The notes below the pieces were generated by a model. The model was given only the letters and a program-made list of their open reading frames with translations, ran no database searches and was not told the DNA's origin. Below, one piece after another: positions 1 through 8,863 of a stretch of DNA of 64,000 bases (position 1 is its first letter; each line of letters starts with the position of its first letter). The position numbers and the translations under genes were made by a program. Source of the stretch: GCA-2683135 sp964507445 (GTDB lineage: Bacteria > Planctomycetota > GCA-002687715); assembly GCA_964507445.1 (NCBI GenBank), contig CAZDQF010000003.1, forward strand, positions 124,001-188,000, written 5' to 3'.

Positions 1-839
1 CCCGGGTGGCCGTCGCCGATCCGGCGACCGTCGACGCTGATCACGGCGAGCACGGGCCGGGTCGTAGAGGTGATGAACGCCTCCTCAGCATCCGCGAGCG
101 CGTCCAAGGTGGTATCCCGCTCCGCCACCAGGGACGGCGCGTGCTCCAGGAGCAAGGACCGGGTGATCCCCGGCAGCACGTTCCTGCTCAGCGGTGCCGT
201 CACGGCGACGCCCTCTTTCACGAGCCAGAAGTTGCTGCTCCCGCCTTCCAGGAGCCGACCGCTCTCGTCCACGAAGATCGCCTCCAGTCCCTTCGCCTCC
301 GCGGCGGCGCGCTTGGCCAGGATGTTGGGGAGGAGCTGGGTGGACTTCAGGTGGGCGCCGTCCCAGCGGCGCTCGGGACAGGTCGCCACCGCGATGCCGC
401 GCCGTTGGTTGGCGGCGAGAGCCTGCATGTTGAAGGGTCTGAGGGTCCCGTAGACCGCCGGAGTGGGAGGGTGTTCCGGCAGATGATCCCGGGGCCCCAC
501 CCCACCGGTCACCTGGAGGTACAGCAGTCCGTCTCCACCGCCTCCTTCTCGAAGCAGGGCCTCGACGCAACGGCTGATCGCCCCGGCGCAGGACCCGTGG
601 TCGATGCCCATGCCTTCCAGGGAGCGGGCAAGACGCACCAGATGAGGGTCCAGGGCGAAGGCCTTGCCGTCACGGGTGAGCAACGCCTCATAAGCCGCCT
701 CACCGAACAGGAACCCGCGATCCTCCAACGGGACCCTGGCCTCGTCGATGGGAACGACCTCGTCGGCGACCCACGCCATGGGCGCGGCGATCGGCGCTGA
801 ACCCGCCTCCAGCGTCAGGTTCTCGGGCCTGCTGCTCAT
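1..839 (-). CDS. Class IV PLP aminotransferase (branched-chain / D-amino-acid / aminodeoxychorismate lyase type), 3' end cut by window
   Basis: Reading the minus strand from an ATG at 839 gives an uninterrupted frame to the window edge, so the C-terminus is missing. The product is a fold-type IV PLP enzyme. Near the start is the family pattern around EARVPLEDRGFLFGEAAYEAL, the PLP lysine lies in HLKSTQLLPN, and the cofactor-binding loop is LEGGSSNFW, followed by VLPGITR. These motifs are shared by IlvE, D-alanine aminotransferase and PabC, and I cannot separate them without the C-terminus. An internal Met (about 779, MAWVADE) would also be a reasonable start and is closer to the family N-terminus. 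The upstream sequence has no Shine-Dalgarno but has TAACAT six bases before the 839 start, which favours 839. Confidence 0.85.
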   Translation of the reverse strand, partial: MSSRPENLTLEAGSAPIAAPMAWVADEVVPIDEARVPLEDRGFLFGEAAYEALLTRDGKAFALDPHLVRLARSLEGMGIDHGSCAGAISRCVEALLREGGGGDGLLYLQVTGGVGPRDHLPEHPPTPAVYGTLRPFNMQALAANQRRGIAVATCPERRWDGAHLKSTQLLPNILAKRAAAEAKGLEAIFVDESGRLLEGGSSNFWLVKEGVAVTAPLSRNVLPGITRSLLLEHAPSLVAERDTTLDALADAEEAFITSTTRPVLAVISVDGRRIGDGHP

Positions 840-851
840 GGCCACATGTTA
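840..851 (-). promoter_or_regulatory. -10 element for leaderless transcript of the class IV aminotransferase
   Basis: On the minus strand TAACAT (851-846) is followed by six bases and then the ATG at 839. There is no purine-rich ribosome site between them. The spacing places the expected transcription start at or next to the A of ATG. The same arrangement recurs at other genes in the window. Confidence 0.5.
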
Positions 852-983
852 GCGCGGACCGGTTGTAGACTCATCACGGTCGGCGCGTTGACCGTCCCAC
901 CGCAATCGTGCCAGAATCGAGGACACCGGGTTCTGGTGGACCCTATCTCCTCCCCCCGCCTCTTGGACCAGGGAGTTCCCAAG

Positions 984-3323
984 GTGTTGAAATCAAAGAC
1001 CGCCCTCGTCGTGATCCTGACGGTCATCATGCTCGCCCCCGTGGGCGCGCAGCAATTGACCATCAACGGGTCCACGACCCACGCCAACCTGCCGCTGGAC
1101 GGCGCGTTGACCCACACCCTCACTCTGACCGGGCCCGGGAACACCCCGTTCCACTGGATCGCGGATCAGGACCCCGGGCCCACCGTCACCGGCGGCGTCT
1201 CGATCCCTGTGGGGATCACCCCTGCGACCATCGACATCGGCCTCGGGCTGCCGTTCGCGCCCTCCGGATCGGCCGCAGTGGCCTTCACCGTGGCGGACCT
1301 CTCCCTCGTCGGCGTCACCTACTACTCCGCCGGGGTCTTCCTCACGCCGACGGGCACGGTGGTCTCCAACGGCGTCTCCATGACCTTCGTCCTCCCCGGC
1401 GCCGACGCCGGGCCGGACGCGGCGACATTCGTGAACCAGGGCGTGGCCCTGGACGGCTCCGGCATCCTGAACGGCGCGGGGCAGGTGCCCGCCGGCGCCA
1501 ACCCCCTATGGATCGTCACCGGCGCCCCGGCGGGGTCCAACCCTCAGCTTCAGGACGCACAGAGCGCCTACCCCACGTTCTCCGCTGATGCCCCTGGCGC
1601 CTACACCGTGGAGCTGCAGGTCAGCCTCCCCGGGGGACTGAGCGCGGACCAGGTCCAGGTGGACGTGTTCGACGTCCAGCTCTCCGGCACCTCCGACGGC
1701 GCCTTTGTCACGGGCCCCGTCAGCCTCAACGGCACCGCGGATGGCCCTGGCATCGCCAGCCTTGAGATCAACGGCGCGCCCGTGAGCCTGGCGGGCAACG
1801 CCTTCTCCGGCGGCACCCTGACCCCGGCGGACGTCATGAACCCCATCACGGCCACGGTCACCACCGCCGCGGGACAGGTGATCGAACGCACCATCACGGT
1901 GATCAACGGGAGCTCCGCTCCTATCGGCTCCATCGGCAGCCCGGGCGCGGCCACACGCCTCGCCGGCGTCAGCCTCGATCTCCTCGAACCGCCCGTGGAA
2001 CTGGCCCTGGGGGCGCTGCCGCTGAACCAGGTCTTCACGGCCATCCCCACGATCCCGCTGATCCCGTCCGGCCTGCTCACCGCGAACCTGACCTTCACCG
2101 GCGCCAGCTTCGATCCCGCCACCGTGGACTTCGATCTCTTCCCCACCAGCTGTGCCATCGGCATGGCCACCACCCTGAACTCCCTCTCCATCACGGCGGA
2201 CATCACCGGGACCCAGCTGTTCGGCGGTCCCTACAGCGAGACCGCCACCATCACCGCCGATTCCGTGATCATCTCCGGTGAGATGGTGGTGGGGTCGAAT
2301 GCGCAGGGCGGGGTCGAGGTCACGATCCAGAACACGGACGCCACCTTCGTCAACTTCAACGCTTCCATGACCGGTGTCCTGGGCCTCTTCGTGGGACTCC
2401 TGGAGCCCCTCATCGAAGGTGCCCTGGAGGCCGCTTTGGAGAGCTCTCTCAACCTCATCCCCACGACCCTCAACCCCCTGCTCTCCGGCCTCGTCATCAG
2501 CGTCGACCTCTCCACCACCGGTGTCCCGCTCCAGGTCGACCTGCCCATCAACAGCGTCTGCTACGACGCCGCCGGGCTCACCCTGGTGAATGACTTCCGG
2601 GCGACACCCACGCAGACCAGTCCGTCAGCGCCCGCCCTGACCGGCTACCTCACCACCACCGGAGGAGTCCCGATCTTCGGCCCGGTCACTCCGGTCAACG
2701 GCGCCGCCTACGACTTCGCCCTGGGTATCGACGACGAGCTGCTCAACCAGACGTTCGCCGCCCTCACGACCGCTGGCGCCCTGGATCTGGACCTGGGAGC
2801 GGTGGGGGGAACCGCCATGACCGCCGGGATGGCGGCCACCATGCTCCCCGGAGCGGGGTTCGACCGCTTCGATCCCGGCACCCCGGTGACCGTCGAGGTG
2901 CGCCAGACCACGGCGCCCGCCGTCACCTTCTCCGCCACCGGGGACGCAGCCAGCCTCAGCCTCGGCAACCTGCGGCTCGTCTTCACCGCGGCGCCCAACC
3001 CCGGCGATCGGGTCCCCGTCCTCGAAACGGGCGTGACCGCCCACTCTGCCCTCACGGTCACCATCGACCCCACGACCGGGACCCTGTCCATCACTCCGGG
3101 AGCGACCACCGTGACCTCCACCGCCGGCGGCGCCATGGCCGGCGGTGATGCGGTGGCCGCGCTCGTGGGCATCGACGGCATCGTGCAGCAGATCCTGCCG
3201 CTGTTGACCCAACCTCTGAACGCCATCCCGCTGCCGTTCACCAACGTCGGTGGCGGAGTGGTGGAGATCTCGGTCCCGTCCAGCGGCCCGAGCATGCTGG
3301 TCACGTGGCTCGACGCGCCCTGA
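984..3323 (+). CDS. Large secreted protein with Ig/PKD-like domains, function unknown
   Basis: A 779-residue product if started at the GTG at 984 (TTG at 987 is equally possible), which follows GGGAG and begins a clear signal peptide (LKSKTALVVILTVIMLAPVGAQ, cleavage after AQ). The open frame continues upstream to 846, but the signal peptide decides the start. Residues roughly 140-230 look like a PKD/Ig-like fold (DAGPDAATFVNQGVALDGSG, then GAYTVELQVSLPGG), followed by another Ig-like stretch. The C-terminal two thirds is a low-charge, Thr/Leu/Pro-rich beta region with amphipathic Leu segments (LEPLIEGALEAALESSLNLIP). No catalytic motif is visible. It is probably exported to the cell surface. 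It is divergent from the aminotransferase and convergent with the efflux operon. I do not recognise a named family. Confidence 0.75.
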   Translation: MLKSKTALVVILTVIMLAPVGAQQLTINGSTTHANLPLDGALTHTLTLTGPGNTPFHWIADQDPGPTVTGGVSIPVGITPATIDIGLGLPFAPSGSAAVAFTVADLSLVGVTYYSAGVFLTPTGTVVSNGVSMTFVLPGADAGPDAATFVNQGVALDGSGILNGAGQVPAGANPLWIVTGAPAGSNPQLQDAQSAYPTFSADAPGAYTVELQVSLPGGLSADQVQVDVFDVQLSGTSDGAFVTGPVSLNGTADGPGIASLEINGAPVSLAGNAFSGGTLTPADVMNPITATVTTAAGQVIERTITVINGSSAPIGSIGSPGAATRLAGVSLDLLEPPVELALGALPLNQVFTAIPTIPLIPSGLLTANLTFTGASFDPATVDFDLFPTSCAIGMATTLNSLSITADITGTQLFGGPYSETATITADSVIISGEMVVGSNAQGGVEVTIQNTDATFVNFNASMTGVLGLFVGLLEPLIEGALEAALESSLNLIPTTLNPLLSGLVISVDLSTTGVPLQVDLPINSVCYDAAGLTLVNDFRATPTQTSPSAPALTGYLTTTGGVPIFGPVTPVNGAAYDFALGIDDELLNQTFAALTTAGALDLDLGAVGGTAMTAGMAATMLPGAGFDRFDPGTPVTVEVRQTTAPAVTFSATGDAASLSLGNLRLVFTAAPNPGDRVPVLETGVTAHSALTVTIDPTTGTLSITPGATTVTSTAGGAMAGGDAVAALVGIDGIVQQILPLLTQPLNAIPLPFTNVGGGVVEISVPSSGPSMLVTWLDAP

Positions 3324-3346
3324 TCAGGCCCCCATCACTCCCGTGA

Positions 3347-3379
3347 AGGCTGGCCGCCCCCATGGGCGGCGGCCAGCCT
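3347..3379. terminator. Bidirectional terminator hairpin between convergent genes
   Basis: A perfect 12-bp stem, AGGCTGGCCGCC (3347-3358) with GGCGGCCAGCCT (3368-3379), lies between the stop of the secreted Ig-like gene and the stop of the convergent ABC permease gene. The right arm reaches the permease stop codon. Confidence 0.7.
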
Positions 3380-4643
3380 ACTCGTGGCGCAGCGCCTCGA
3401 TGGGGTCCATGTGGGCGGCCCGGATTGCAGGGTAGAGCCCCGCCAGGATGCCCACCAGGGCCGAGATGCCGAAGGCCAGCAAGACGCTCTCCGGGGTGAT
3501 GACCGTCTGAGGATCATCCGGGATCAGCGCCTCGTGGATACGCGTCGCCGCCACGCCGCCGACGATCCCGATCATCCCGCCGACGACGGAGAGCAGCAGC
3601 GTCTCGACCAGGAACTGTAGGGTGATGTCCCGGCGGTGGGCCCCCAACGCACGACGTACGCCGATCTCCCGGGTGCGCTCCGTGACGCTCGCCAGCATGA
3701 TGTTCATGATGCCGATGCCCCCCACCAGCAAGCTGATGGCCGCGATGGACCCGAACAGGTTCTTGGATCGACGCGCTTCCTCTTCGGCCTCGGTAAGCAG
3801 CTTGAGGGGAACATCCAGCTCGTAGTCTTCCTTCTTGTGGAAGCGCTTGAGTAACGTCTGGATCGCCTTCGACGTGGCCAACACGTCGTCCAGATCGCCC
3901 ACCTGAACGATGAGCTGATGGAGATCCACCTTCTCGATCTCGACGCTGCCGGAGGAGCGTTTGACGTTGCGCTCACCGAACCGCTCCCGAACGGAGCTGA
4001 GAGGGATGTAACCAGCGCGATCCCTGGTCTGGCCCTCGCGCTCGTCGCTGGTCACCGTAGGCGCCAGCTCACCGATGACGGTGAAGACCTTGGAACCGAT
4101 GCGCAACGACTCACCCAGCGACTCTCGATAAAGGAAGATGCGTTGCTTGAGCTCCGCTCCGATGACGATGACGGGCGCGGAGCGCTCCATCTCCAGTTGG
4201 GTGAACCAACGGCCCCGGACCAGCTTCGATCGGGTGATGTCCTGATACTCGGGGATCGTCGCCATGGTGATGGTGTCGAGGCTGAACTCGTTGCGGTAGA
4301 TGGTGGCGTTGATGTCCCGGATCGGGACCACCATGTCCACGCTCTCCAGCGACTCCGTGATGGCGTCCAGATCGGCCCAGGTGAGGCCGTAGGTCACCAT
4401 CCGGGACCGGCTCTGCGTCTGGTTGTTCTCCTCCGACGGCTTCTTCGCCTTCACCAGGATGTTGGTGGCCCCGCGCGCACGGATCTTGCGCTGGGTCTCG
4501 GCGGAGCGCCCCTCGATGATGGCCAGCATGTAGATCACCGTGCCGACGCCGATGATGATGCCCAGGGCCGTCAGGAAGGACCGGAGCGGGTGGAGCATGA
4601 GGCTCCGCGCTCCCAGCCTCGTGATGCGCCAGAACCGGCTCAC
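3378..4643 (-). CDS. MacB/FtsX-type ABC transporter permease
   Basis: This 421-residue protein has the MacB layout. One membrane helix sits near residues 20-45 (LHPLRSFLTALGIIIGVGTVIYML), followed by a large periplasmic MacB_PCD domain (about 50-290). Three C-terminal helices form the FtsX domain (about 300-410: SLLVGGIGIMNIMLASVTERTREIG, then LLLSVVGGMIGIVGG). The signature ERTREIGVRRALGA is typical of this family. It is the last gene of a four-gene operon, and its ATG overlaps the ATPase stop by 4 bases. With the ATPase it would form the inner-membrane mechanotransmission pump of a MacAB-TolC-like exporter. The substrate cannot be read from the sequence. Confidence 0.93.
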   Translation of the reverse strand: MSRFWRITRLGARSLMLHPLRSFLTALGIIIGVGTVIYMLAIIEGRSAETQRKIRARGATNILVKAKKPSEENNQTQSRSRMVTYGLTWADLDAITESLESVDMVVPIRDINATIYRNEFSLDTITMATIPEYQDITRSKLVRGRWFTQLEMERSAPVIVIGAELKQRIFLYRESLGESLRIGSKVFTVIGELAPTVTSDEREGQTRDRAGYIPLSSVRERFGERNVKRSSGSVEIEKVDLHQLIVQVGDLDDVLATSKAIQTLLKRFHKKEDYELDVPLKLLTEAEEEARRSKNLFGSIAAISLLVGGIGIMNIMLASVTERTREIGVRRALGAHRRDITLQFLVETLLLSVVGGMIGIVGGVAATRIHEALIPDDPQTVITPESVLLAFGISALVGILAGLYPAIRAAHMDPIEALRHE

Positions 4644-5338
4644 GAGATGTCCTCGTCGCTGAGGATCAGACCGTCCTTGAACGTGACGATGCGGCGGGCC
4701 TGCGCGGCCACGTCATCCTCGTGAGTGACCATGATGATGGTCCGCCCCTCATCGGAGAGGCCCCGCAGCATGTCCATGATCTCGACACCGGTGCTGCTGT
4801 CCAGGTTCCCGGTGGGTTCGTCCGCCAGGATGATGGTCGGGTTGTTGGCCAGGGCGCGGGCGATGGCGACGCGCTGTTGCTGCCCACCGGAGAGCTCCGT
4901 GGGTCGGTGTCCACCACGGTCGCCAAGTCCGACCCGCTCCGCCAGCTCCACCGCACGGGCGCGGGCCTTGCGGCTGTTCCAGCCAGCGTAGAACAACGGC
5001 ACCTCGATGTTCTCCAACACGTTCAACGACGAGATCAGGTTGAACGACTGGAAGATGAAGCCCACCCGCTCGCTGCGGATGGTGGACAGCTCGTTGTCGT
5101 CCATGGTCGCCACGTCCCTGCCTCCGAGGAGGTAGGAGCCGGCGGTGGGTCGATCCAGACACCCGAGCAAGTTCAACGCGGTCGACTTGCCCGAACCGGA
5201 CGGCCCCATGATGGCGACGAAGTCCCCCTCGGTGATGGTCAGGTCAATGCCCGCGAGGGCACGGACCTCCGTGTCTCCCATCTGGTAGACCCTGGTGACT
5301 CCGTCGAACTGGACGACAGCAGGCGCGGCGACGGTCAT
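4640..5338 (-). CDS. ABC transporter ATP-binding protein (LolD/MacB-N type)
   Basis: A 232-residue ABC ATPase. It has Walker A GPSGSGKST (residues 45-53), Q-loop FIFQSFNL, signature LSGGQQQRVAIARAL, Walker B IILADEPTGNLD and the switch His in IIMVTHED. The TGNLDS stretch and the short length are typical of the LolD/MacB/FtsE subgroup, which drives membrane-remodelling or tripartite efflux permeases. Its start overlaps the adaptor gene stop (4 bases), and its stop overlaps the permease start. The nucleotide-binding subunit is separate from the permease here, unlike E. coli MacB, where the two are fused. Confidence 0.95.
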   Translation of the reverse strand: MTVAAPAVVQFDGVTRVYQMGDTEVRALAGIDLTITEGDFVAIMGPSGSGKSTALNLLGCLDRPTAGSYLLGGRDVATMDDNELSTIRSERVGFIFQSFNLISSLNVLENIEVPLFYAGWNSRKARARAVELAERVGLGDRGGHRPTELSGGQQQRVAIARALANNPTIILADEPTGNLDSSTGVEIMDMLRGLSDEGRTIIMVTHEDDVAAQARRIVTFKDGLILSDEDIS

Positions 5339-7104
5339 CGGTCGCCGCCGCCGCCTCGAGATCGACCACCACGACCTCCTGCGCCGCGACCGCCGCCGCC
5401 CCGGCCCTCGCGCATGCGCTTCATGTACTCCGCCTTCTCTTCGTCCGACATGTTGTTGAAGCGCTCGCGCATCTTCTTCATCTGCTCGGGCGTCATGTTG
5501 CCGAACCCGGAACCCGCGCCGCCCTCCGGACGCGCGCCTGCACGACCGCCAGGTCGGCCCCGCGCACCGCCGGGACCGCTGCCCTGGTCCTCTGAAGCTG
5601 GCACGTCCGACGCCGCCATGAACTCCTTCTCCGCCGGCTTGGGCAGCGCCGGCGCATCGTCGGGTCGAGATAGGTACACCATCTCTCCGAGCTTCAGCCC
5701 CGACTTCACGTGGACGAAGCTCTGGTTGTTCATCCCCACTTCGACCTCACGCAGCTCGATCTGGTCGCCGTTGCTGACGTAGATGAACGTGCGGGAACCG
5801 GACTGGGCGACGCACTGCAGCGGAACCTGCATGACGTCCTTCAGCTCGTCCACCAGGACCTCCACCTGGGCGTGCATACCCGGCTTGATCCCCTCCATGA
5901 CCTCCTCGAGCTTGACCACCGTCTCGTAGACCTTGAGGTCCGGGTTCATCCAGGAGGACTGGCTGGAAGGCACCAGGGCCACGCGGGTGACGGTGCCGGG
6001 GAACACCGTCCCAGGCAGGGCGTCCACCGTCACCCAGGCGCGCTGGCCGCGCTTCACCTTCTTGATGGAGGACTCGTGCACGTCCAGCTGCACGATCATG
6101 TTAGACAGGTCCGGGATCCGCAGGATCTCCTCCCGCTCCCGCATCTCCTTGCCGAGCGCCACCGGCTCATCGTTCCCACGACGGCTCCGCTCACGGGCGT
6201 ACACCACCAGCCCCGAGGCCGGGGACTTGATGATGCAGTTCTTGATCTGACCCTTGAGCTTCTCGAACTGCTCGGTCTCGAGCTCGTAGTTCTTCTTCTT
6301 GGTGGTGACGATGTCCTGCTTCTGGGCCATGCTGGAGGCGCACTGCTGTGAGACTCGCTCGAAGGCGATCTCCGCCACGTCCCAGTCCGACTTGAGCTTC
6401 TGCAACTCGTCCTTGCAGGTGAACTCGTTGAAGTGGGTGAGGTTCTTCTCGGCGATGGCCACCCTCTCAACTGCCTTCTTCTGCCCGAGTTGATCCGCCT
6501 CGAGCTGTGTCTTGGGGATGATCTCCTTCTCGAACAACCGCAGGGAGGCCTGGGCCTCGGTCTCGGCCCGCTTCAACTCCTCCTTGGAGACCGTGAGGTC
6601 CGATTCCAGCTTCTTGCGCTCAAGCGGCAGGGTCCCGTTCAGGTACGCCTCGTAGGCGCGCTTGGCCAGGATGCGCTTGGTCTCGGCCTCCTTCATGGCC
6701 TCCAGGTTCTGCTTCTGCTGGATGGCCAGGTCCTCCTCCGACTGCTTCACGTCGGACTTGGCCCCGTCCACCTTCAACTCCTGGGACTGGATCTCCTTCT
6801 CGAGACCAGCGCTGTCCAGCTGACAGACCACGTCCCCGACCTTGACGAAGGACCCCTCCTCCACCAGCTCGATGATGGCGTTCCGCCCTTCCACTTCGCT
6901 GCGCACGATCACCGGGCGGCCGGACTCCAGGTCCCCGCCTTCCCGCACGGAGATGCGCAACGGACCAGTCTTGACGGCGACGAGGTCGGCGTTGCGGGTC
7001 GCGTCTTCCGACGAGCCGTCGGCGCAAGCGCTCAGGCAACAGAGGAGGGCGAGCCCGACGGGCCCGAGCCTACTCACCGACGAGGAGGTCTCGTGATAAC
7101 TCAT
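5335..7104 (-). CDS. HlyD/MacA-type periplasmic adaptor lipoprotein with Gly/Arg-rich tail
   Basis: This 589-residue adaptor subunit links the ABC pump to the TolC-type channel. After a signal ending in the lipobox-like LSAC comes a biotinyl-lipoyl-like half (VIVRSEVEGRNAIIELVEEGSFVKVGD). Next is a very long charged coiled coil (about 95-300, KEIQSQELKVDG and on), then the second lipoyl half (KSPASGLVVYA) and beta-barrel and membrane-proximal domains (about 330-500). The C-terminus is unusual: a Met/Lys/Glu-rich helix (TPEQMKKMRERFNNMSDEEK), then an RGG-type tail rich in Gly and Arg. The annotated ATG (7104) overlaps tolC by 35 bases. A GTG at 7077 overlaps by only 8 bases and starts right at the signal peptide, so it may be the true start. 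Confidence 0.9.
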   Translation of the reverse strand: MSYHETSSSVSRLGPVGLALLCCLSACADGSSEDATRNADLVAVKTGPLRISVREGGDLESGRPVIVRSEVEGRNAIIELVEEGSFVKVGDVVCQLDSAGLEKEIQSQELKVDGAKSDVKQSEEDLAIQQKQNLEAMKEAETKRILAKRAYEAYLNGTLPLERKKLESDLTVSKEELKRAETEAQASLRLFEKEIIPKTQLEADQLGQKKAVERVAIAEKNLTHFNEFTCKDELQKLKSDWDVAEIAFERVSQQCASSMAQKQDIVTTKKKNYELETEQFEKLKGQIKNCIIKSPASGLVVYARERSRRGNDEPVALGKEMREREEILRIPDLSNMIVQLDVHESSIKKVKRGQRAWVTVDALPGTVFPGTVTRVALVPSSQSSWMNPDLKVYETVVKLEEVMEGIKPGMHAQVEVLVDELKDVMQVPLQCVAQSGSRTFIYVSNGDQIELREVEVGMNNQSFVHVKSGLKLGEMVYLSRPDDAPALPKPAEKEFMAASDVPASEDQGSGPGGARGRPGGRAGARPEGGAGSGFGNMTPEQMKKMRERFNNMSDEEKAEYMKRMREGRGGGGRGAGGRGGRSRGGGGDR

Positions 7105-8716
7105 GATTCAGTCCTTCCGCGTTCACCACCAGTGCCCCGGTGTCTCGGAAGAGATCGAGGAACGCGATGCGATAGTTAACCGTCCTGTCCACCAGATCAT
7201 TCTCAAACTGAACGAGGGACTCCTGGGCTTCGAGGAAGTCACGGGTGATGGCCCGTCCTTCACGCTGCAGGTCGCGGGTGTCGCTCACGCGCTTGCGCGC
7301 GAGCTCGACCGCGAGCCGGGCGATGCGGTGGTTCTCACTGGCCTGGATCAACCCCCGAAGCGCCGCCCGCACATCCAGCTTGATCCCCTCCCGAGCGTCC
7401 TCCTGGGATCGCAGGGAGACCTCCAGGTTGATCATGGATTGGCGCAGCGCGATGCTCTCCAGGTCACGGTCCAGCCCCAGGTCCATGTCCAGGGCCGCGG
7501 TGTAGGTGCCGTCGTCGTAGCGGTACTTGAGCGGGTTGAGGGTCTTGCTCACAGGGGCCGCCGCCAGGTTCAAGGTCAGGTCTGGGAGCAGGCCGTTCTC
7601 GGCCACGACGACGCGACGACCGGCGTCCGCCACCGAGTCCACCACGTTGCGGAAGTCCAGGCGGTTGGAGAACGCCACATCCAACGCCCGTCCCTCACCG
7701 ACGTCGAACTTCTGCTCCACCAGCCCGTCCAGCAAGGTCAGGTCTTCCTTGCGCACGGTGATGATCAGGTCGACGGGCAGTCCCAGGAAGTCCTTCAGCG
7801 AGTCCAGGGAAGCCTGGTACGTGAGCTTGGCGTTGATCACCCCGACCTCGCCGGACAACTCGGCTTGTCGGTTCTGGTCGACCTCGACCCGGCTCACCCG
7901 GCCCTCCGTGAAGCGCGCCTCCACCTCACGACGAGCGATCTGCAGGTTCCGATAGTTGGCCTCTGCGATGGCGATGCGCTCGGACTGGGCCAGGGTCCGC
8001 AGGTACTGAGTGAGCACCGCGACCCCGTAGGTCTGCTTGTACCGTTCGAAGTTGCGTAACGCATAGAGCGCGTCGCGATCCGCCTGGATGAGGTTCTCGT
8101 AGGCGATCTCACGCCCCGCGTTGCGCAGGAACGGCAGGCTGATGGAGAGGTTGAGGAACGAGCTGAACCGCTCGCTGGTGGGCGAGCTGACCACTCGGAG
8201 GAAGTCCAGACCCAGGGAGAGGGCGTAAGAGCCCCCGGTCTCCAGCATCTGGGTGACACCGAACTGTGTGTCGGCGTCGATGGACTCGGAGCCCCGTGTG
8301 CTGGCGGCCCCGGTCCCGACCGTCCCGAACGGGCTGGCGCGGAAGTCCTCTCGCTCGGTCATGAGACCGAGGGCTGCCTGGAAGAGCAGCTCCTTCTGCG
8401 CCTGGAACTCGCGGCTGTTCACCGCCGCGACCTCCAGGACCGTGGCCAGATCGAGTCGAAGCGACGCCCCTTCCTTCACCAGTCCGGTGGCCGGATCGAG
8501 GATCGTGGACATCACCCGGTGCTTCAACGGGTCCACGGAGAACGGTCTCGGCTCCCCGTACACGTCCTCCTGCTTGACGCTGACGATGTCGTAGGCCTCG
8601 GCGTCGACCTCCGCCACCGCCTCCTCTGGGGAGAGGCAGCCGGAGACGGCGACACACATCGAACCCAGGACCAGCCACGAAACCGGTCGGAAACCCTTGA
8701 TGGTGAACGAGTTCAT
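7070..8716 (-). CDS. TolC-family outer-membrane efflux lipoprotein
   Basis: This 548-residue product is the first gene of the efflux operon. The signal peptide ends in a lipobox (VAVSGC, Cys about residue 27), as in OprM/NodT-type channel proteins. The body is long amphipathic helices with the outer-membrane-efflux pattern repeated twice. Examples are SREFQAQKELLFQAALGLMTEREDF and FERYKQTYGVAVLTQYLRTLAQSERIAIAEANYRNLQIARREVEARFTEGRVS, where the FxxGRVSxxEVDQ segment is typical. It should form the outer-membrane and periplasmic channel through which the ABC pump discharges its substrate. The ATG is preceded by TAGAGT eight bases upstream and no ribosome site, suggesting a leaderless message. 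Confidence 0.9.
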   Translation of the reverse strand: MNSFTIKGFRPVSWLVLGSMCVAVSGCLSPEEAVAEVDAEAYDIVSVKQEDVYGEPRPFSVDPLKHRVMSTILDPATGLVKEGASLRLDLATVLEVAAVNSREFQAQKELLFQAALGLMTEREDFRASPFGTVGTGAASTRGSESIDADTQFGVTQMLETGGSYALSLGLDFLRVVSSPTSERFSSFLNLSISLPFLRNAGREIAYENLIQADRDALYALRNFERYKQTYGVAVLTQYLRTLAQSERIAIAEANYRNLQIARREVEARFTEGRVSRVEVDQNRQAELSGEVGVINAKLTYQASLDSLKDFLGLPVDLIITVRKEDLTLLDGLVEQKFDVGEGRALDVAFSNRLDFRNVVDSVADAGRRVVVAENGLLPDLTLNLAAAPVSKTLNPLKYRYDDGTYTAALDMDLGLDRDLESIALRQSMINLEVSLRSQEDAREGIKLDVRAALRGLIQASENHRIARLAVELARKRVSDTRDLQREGRAITRDFLEAQESLVQFENDLVDRTVNYRIAFLDLFRDTGALVVNAEGLNHELSRDLLVGE

Positions 8717-8745
8717 GCGCGCTCACTCTAACCGCTATGGGGATT
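8717..8745 (-). promoter_or_regulatory. Promoter of the tolC-led efflux operon, likely leaderless
   Basis: On the minus strand TAGAGT (8730-8725) lies eight bases before the ATG at 8716. A TTGGCA-like -35 lies 15 bases further upstream (about 8751-8746). No Shine-Dalgarno is present. The 147-base gap up to the TatD gene contains nothing else I can name. Confidence 0.45.
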
Positions 8746-8863
8746 TGCCAAAGAGCAACCCCAGCTTCTTCAACTCCAGTTGCTCAACAGACTTGAGACT
8801 CCTTGATGTCGCCCCGCGGGCCACGTGGCGCGATCGCCGTGGCAGTCCGATCTCCCCTCGGGC

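Noticed and set aside
6..800. Long plus-strand open frames over the first 800 bases
   Set aside because: They are antisense to the aminotransferase, whose minus-strand frame carries recognisable PLP motifs; GC-rich genes leave long open frames on the opposite strand.
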